A DNA stretch of 8,585 nt from DAOTXK01 sp034435395 (GTDB lineage Bacteria; Chloroflexota; Anaerolineae; Aggregatilineales; Ch27), in the NCBI GenBank assembly GCA_034435395.1, contig DAOTXK010000095.1, positions 1 through 8,585 on the forward strand, in the 5' to 3' direction. Positions 6,838-8,585 of the stretch are shown piece by piece. Positions within the stretch are counted from its first letter, which is position 1. Each line of letters opens with the position of its first letter. The position numbers and the translations under genes were made by a program. The notes under the pieces were generated by a model. The model saw only the letters and a list, made by a program, of their open reading frames with translations, was not told the DNA's origin and did not search any database.

Positions 6838-7539
6838 CTACGGCCCGATCAGCGTCAGGGCGTCCAGCACCAGCGGCACGTTGACGATCGCGTGCCAGCG
6901 CGCTTCCTGGACGCCCAGGCTGGCGACGCCGACCACCCGCAGGCTGCTCACCAGCGCGTCTAACGCGGCGGTCGTCAGCGGCGACTCGGCGTCGGCCAGC
7001 AGGTAGGCGACCTGTTCCCTGGCGTCGTCCAGGCGGCGGTCGGCGTGCAGGCCGTGCCGATCCCCGCTGGCGGGCAGCGGCAGCGGCGGCAGACGGCGGT
7101 AGGTGAACGGCGCGGGGTAGCCGGACAGCTCCAGGATGGCCAGCGGCACGCCCCCGACCTCCTGGAAGTGAAGCTGCTCCACGTAACCGATCAGCGTGAC
7201 CGTCCCGTCCCAGCCCAGATCGACCGGCTCGCGGCAGGCCCCATCTTCCGGCCAGGGCAGGATGGCCAGGGCCGGGTCCAGCGCCTCCCCCCAGCCGACG
7301 GTGACCAGGCCCCGCTGCCCTTCGCCAGGGCCGACCGCAGCCAGCCGGGAGGTTGCTTCGTCGCTCAGTTCGAGGCGGAACACGCCGCGCGGACCGACGA
7401 CCGATGTGCGGGCGATGATCGACTCCGGCCCTTCGTGGCGGTCCCACAGGGCCAGGTACAGCCCGGCCTGTGCCCAGGCTGGCAGGGCCACATCCGGCGC
7501 GGTCAGGCGGCCGGTGAGGGTGTGGAGCGGGCTGGTCAT
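6838..7539 (-). CDS. Unrecognised soluble protein (233 aa)
   Basis: I do not recognise this family. No signal peptide or membrane helix is visible, so it is probably cytoplasmic. The N-terminal two thirds look beta-rich, beginning with LHTLTGRLTAPD and passing through GLYLALWD, GVFRLELSD and TVTLIGYV; a phrase like 'GRL..PD....AGLYLALWD' recalls small beta-sandwich (transthyretin- or carboxypeptidase-regulatory-like) domains, but only loosely. The last third (about 168-230) is mainly helical: RRLDDAREQVAYLLADAE, then AALDALVSSL and NVPLVLDALTLIG. The frame extends upstream to 7728, but that part overlaps the WD40 coding sequence and is arginine/serine-rich shadow. I therefore start at ATG 7539, 22 nt after the ClpN-WD40 stop, with GGAG about 10 nt upstream (complement of 7550-7553). 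The spacing points to one operon with both neighbours. Confidence 0.75.
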   Translation of the reverse strand: MTSPLHTLTGRLTAPDVALPAWAQAGLYLALWDRHEGPESIIARTSVVGPRGVFRLELSDEATSRLAAVGPGEGQRGLVTVGWGEALDPALAILPWPEDGACREPVDLGWDGTVTLIGYVEQLHFQEVGGVPLAILELSGYPAPFTYRRLPPLPLPASGDRHGLHADRRLDDAREQVAYLLADAESPLTTAALDALVSSLRVVGVASLGVQEARWHAIVNVPLVLDALTLIGP

Positions 7540-7561
7540 GAGGAGTCCACTCCGGCGCGGC

Positions 7562-8290
7562 TCAGGCGATCCGCCACAGTTTGACGGTCCCATCCTGGCA
7601 GGCGACGGCCAGCAGTCGGCCCTGGCGCGCCAGGGTGAACGCCAGGTACTGCACCGGCGCGCTATGACCGCCGAGGGCGGCGATTTCGCGCCCTTCCGGA
7701 AGCCGCCAGAGCCTGACCGTCTCATCATTTTCGGCGGCGGTGGCCAGCAGCGTCCCGTCGGGCGAAAAGGCCATCAGATGCACCGGGCCGTCGTGCGCCC
7801 GGAAGGTCACCAGTTCGCGCGGTTGGGGGGTCGGTGGGGTCGGCGCTTCCTGCAAGACCCGCTGCGTCTGCCGCCGGACCTCCTCCGGGCTGAGGCCAAG
7901 CTCCCGGAGCACATCGAGCACCATACCCTCCGGCAGGCGGACGAGGCCCAGCAACAGGTGCTCGGTCCCGATGTACCAATGGCCCAGGCGGCGAGCCTCG
8001 TCAACGGCCTGCTCCAGCGCCTTTTTGGTGCCACTGGACAGGTACAGGTGCTCCGCCGGACTCTGGGTCCCGGCGGGATGGAGGCGTTCCACCACCTCGC
8101 CCATCCGCTGGGCATCCACCCCAAGCTCCTGTAAGACCCGGCTGGCCACGCCGCCCTCCTCATACATCAGGCCCAGCAGCAGATGCTCGCTATCAATCGC
8201 CGGGTGTTGTCGGCGCTGCGCCTCTTCCTGAGCCAACCCCAACGCTCGCCGCGCCCGTTGGGTGAACCGTTCCATATGATTTTTCGCCAC
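7562..8290 (-). CDS. Clp N-terminal double domain fused to two WD40 repeats
   Basis: The 242-aa product starts with a double Clp-N (PF02861-type) domain. Repeat one spans about 6-75 (ERFTQRARRALGLAQEEA, HLLLGL at 36-41) and repeat two about 82-147 (second HLLLGL at 111-116); it resembles the ClpC N-terminus. A proline linker (TPPTPQP, 151-157) leads to exactly two WD40 repeats: about 158-197 (AHDGPVHLMAFSPDG, ending VRLWRL) and 198-242 (GHSAPVQYLAF, ending VKLWRIA and stop). There is no AAA+ ATPase module, so it is not a Clp unfoldase. In ClpC/ClpA the N-domain binds adaptors and substrates, so this may be a binding or adaptor protein; that is inference. Two blades cannot close a propeller alone. 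GTG 8290 is chosen because GAGAGGA sits 7 nt upstream; ATG 8275 (237 aa) is the alternative but lies 22 nt from that site. It is first in the three-gene minus-strand operon. Confidence 0.88.
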   Translation of the reverse strand: MAKNHMERFTQRARRALGLAQEEAQRRQHPAIDSEHLLLGLMYEEGGVASRVLQELGVDAQRMGEVVERLHPAGTQSPAEHLYLSSGTKKALEQAVDEARRLGHWYIGTEHLLLGLVRLPEGMVLDVLRELGLSPEEVRRQTQRVLQEAPTPPTPQPRELVTFRAHDGPVHLMAFSPDGTLLATAAENDETVRLWRLPEGREIAALGGHSAPVQYLAFTLARQGRLLAVACQDGTVKLWRIA

Positions 8291-8341
8291 GGCATGATCC
8301 TCTCCACTCGATCCGGCGACCGCCTGTCCCGGCGTAAACAC

Positions 8342-8370
8342 AGTATGCCCCGAACAGACGCAACAATCAA
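8342..8370 (-). promoter_or_regulatory. Candidate sigma-70-type promoter for the minus-strand operon
   Basis: Read on the minus strand: TTGATT (8370-8365), a 17-nt spacer, then CATACT (8347-8342). Each hexamer matches the consensus at 4 of 6 positions and the spacing is ideal. Transcription would begin near 8335, giving a leader of about 45 nt before the GTG at 8290. It is the most AT-rich stretch of the 207-nt divergent gap. Confidence 0.5.
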
Positions 8371-8425
8371 TGAGCCTCCTGACCGCCCGCTGCCCCGCCC
8401 CGCTGACCGTCGGCGGCGGCCAGCG

Positions 8426-8440
8426 AGGCAAGCCATGCCT
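8426..8440. repeat. Short inverted repeat in the divergent promoter gap
   Basis: AGGCA (8426-8430) and TGCCT (8436-8440) form a 5-bp inverted repeat with a 5-nt centre, just upstream of the -10 candidate of the right-hand gene. It could be an operator half-site pair, but inverted repeats of this size arise often by chance in GC-rich DNA. Confidence 0.2.
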
Positions 8441-8465
8441 GACCCGCGCCGAAATGTGTTACACT
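8439..8465 (+). promoter_or_regulatory. Candidate extended -10 promoter for the right-edge gene
   Basis: TACACT at 8460-8465 (4 of 6) is preceded by TGT, giving an extended -10. CTGACC at 8439-8444 could serve as -35, but the spacer is only 15 nt. The start would be near 8472, about 26 nt before the ATG at 8498. Confidence 0.4.
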
Positions 8466-8497
8466 GTCCCCAACAGGAGCGAGAGGAGCATCGGCAG

Positions 8498-8585
8498 ATG
8501 AGCCACGACAAGCCGTTCCGGGCGCTGGCCGCCGCCTGGCTGGCGGCCTATGATCGCTTCTTAGCCGCGCTGGACGCCCTGCCCC
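8498..8585 (+). CDS. N-terminal start of an unidentified protein (partial)
   Basis: The ATG at 8498 is preceded by a clear ribosome site, AGGAG at 8484-8488, with 9 nt spacing. The visible 29 residues (MSHDKPFRALAAAWLAAYD, continuing RFLAALDALP) are alanine-rich and look helical. There is no signal peptide and no recognised family. The gene is divergent from the ClpN-WD40 operon across a 207-nt gap and runs off the right edge. Confidence 0.65.
   Translation, partial: MSHDKPFRALAAAWLAAYDRFLAALDALP

Noticed and set aside
7540..7728. Extension of the 233-aa protein to an upstream ATG at 7728 (296 aa)
   Set aside because: The added 63 residues are Arg/Ser/Pro-rich and lie antiparallel in frame to nothing but overlap the WD40 repeats on the same strand; ATG 7539 with a ribosome site is better.
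8291..8431. Extension of the ClpN-WD40 protein to ATG 8431 (289 aa)
   Set aside because: The added residues precede the Clp-N domain with no similarity to it, cross the promoter candidate at 8342-8370, and a good ribosome site precedes GTG 8290.
1..8585. CRISPR array, tRNA, rRNA, insertion sequence or transposase
   Set aside because: No regularly spaced direct repeats, no tRNA-like cloverleaf, no rRNA-like stretch and no transposase reading frame were seen on either strand.

Overview
The window is GC-rich (most blocks about 65-77% G+C by eye) and gene-dense. Its gene families are VWA/BatA-type membrane proteins, a Clp-N/WD40 fusion, and a secreted propeller with a TPTP-type linker behind its signal. 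Together they suggest an environmental Chloroflexota bacterium (Anaerolineae-like). That assignment is inferred from gene style only; there is no marker gene here.

Left block, plus strand (1-5471): the tail of an upstream gene, then two large membrane-anchored von Willebrand factor A (VWA) proteins of 634 and 1031 aa. The first has the BatA-type layout: two N-terminal membrane helices, a VWA domain, a beta-rich outer region and a C-terminal helix. The second carries two VWA domains with intact metal-site residues, a glutamine-amidotransferase-like domain between them, a C-terminal helix and a long proline-rich basic tail. In many bacteria such genes sit behind a MoxR ATPase and a DUF58 gene; the partial reading frame at the left edge could be that DUF58 gene, but this is not proven.

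Between the two VWA genes (2019-2375) is a low-GC island (about 43% G+C over 2221-2340). It holds its own promoter-like site, an intact 35-codon antitoxin-like ORF, and an overlapping PIN-domain toxin. The toxin is broken by an in-frame TAG and has apparently lost its middle. The last recognisable toxin scar runs into the start codon of the second VWA gene. This looks like a dying type II toxin-antitoxin module lodged inside a VWA operon.

Right block, minus strand (5520-8290): three genes read leftwards, probably as one operon, converging on the VWA genes with a hairpin at the junction. In order of transcription they are a double Clp-N domain fused to just two WD40 repeats (242 aa), an unrecognised 233-aa soluble protein, and a 425-aa secreted or membrane-anchored PD40/TolB-like beta-propeller. 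A good promoter candidate lies at 8342-8370. To its right a divergent gene begins at 8498 and runs off the window.

The best leads are the two-blade ClpN-WD40 fusion with its unknown operon partner, the decayed toxin-antitoxin island, and a duplicated basic motif in the cytoplasmic tail of the second VWA protein. Nothing here is clearly a new defence system or mobile element.
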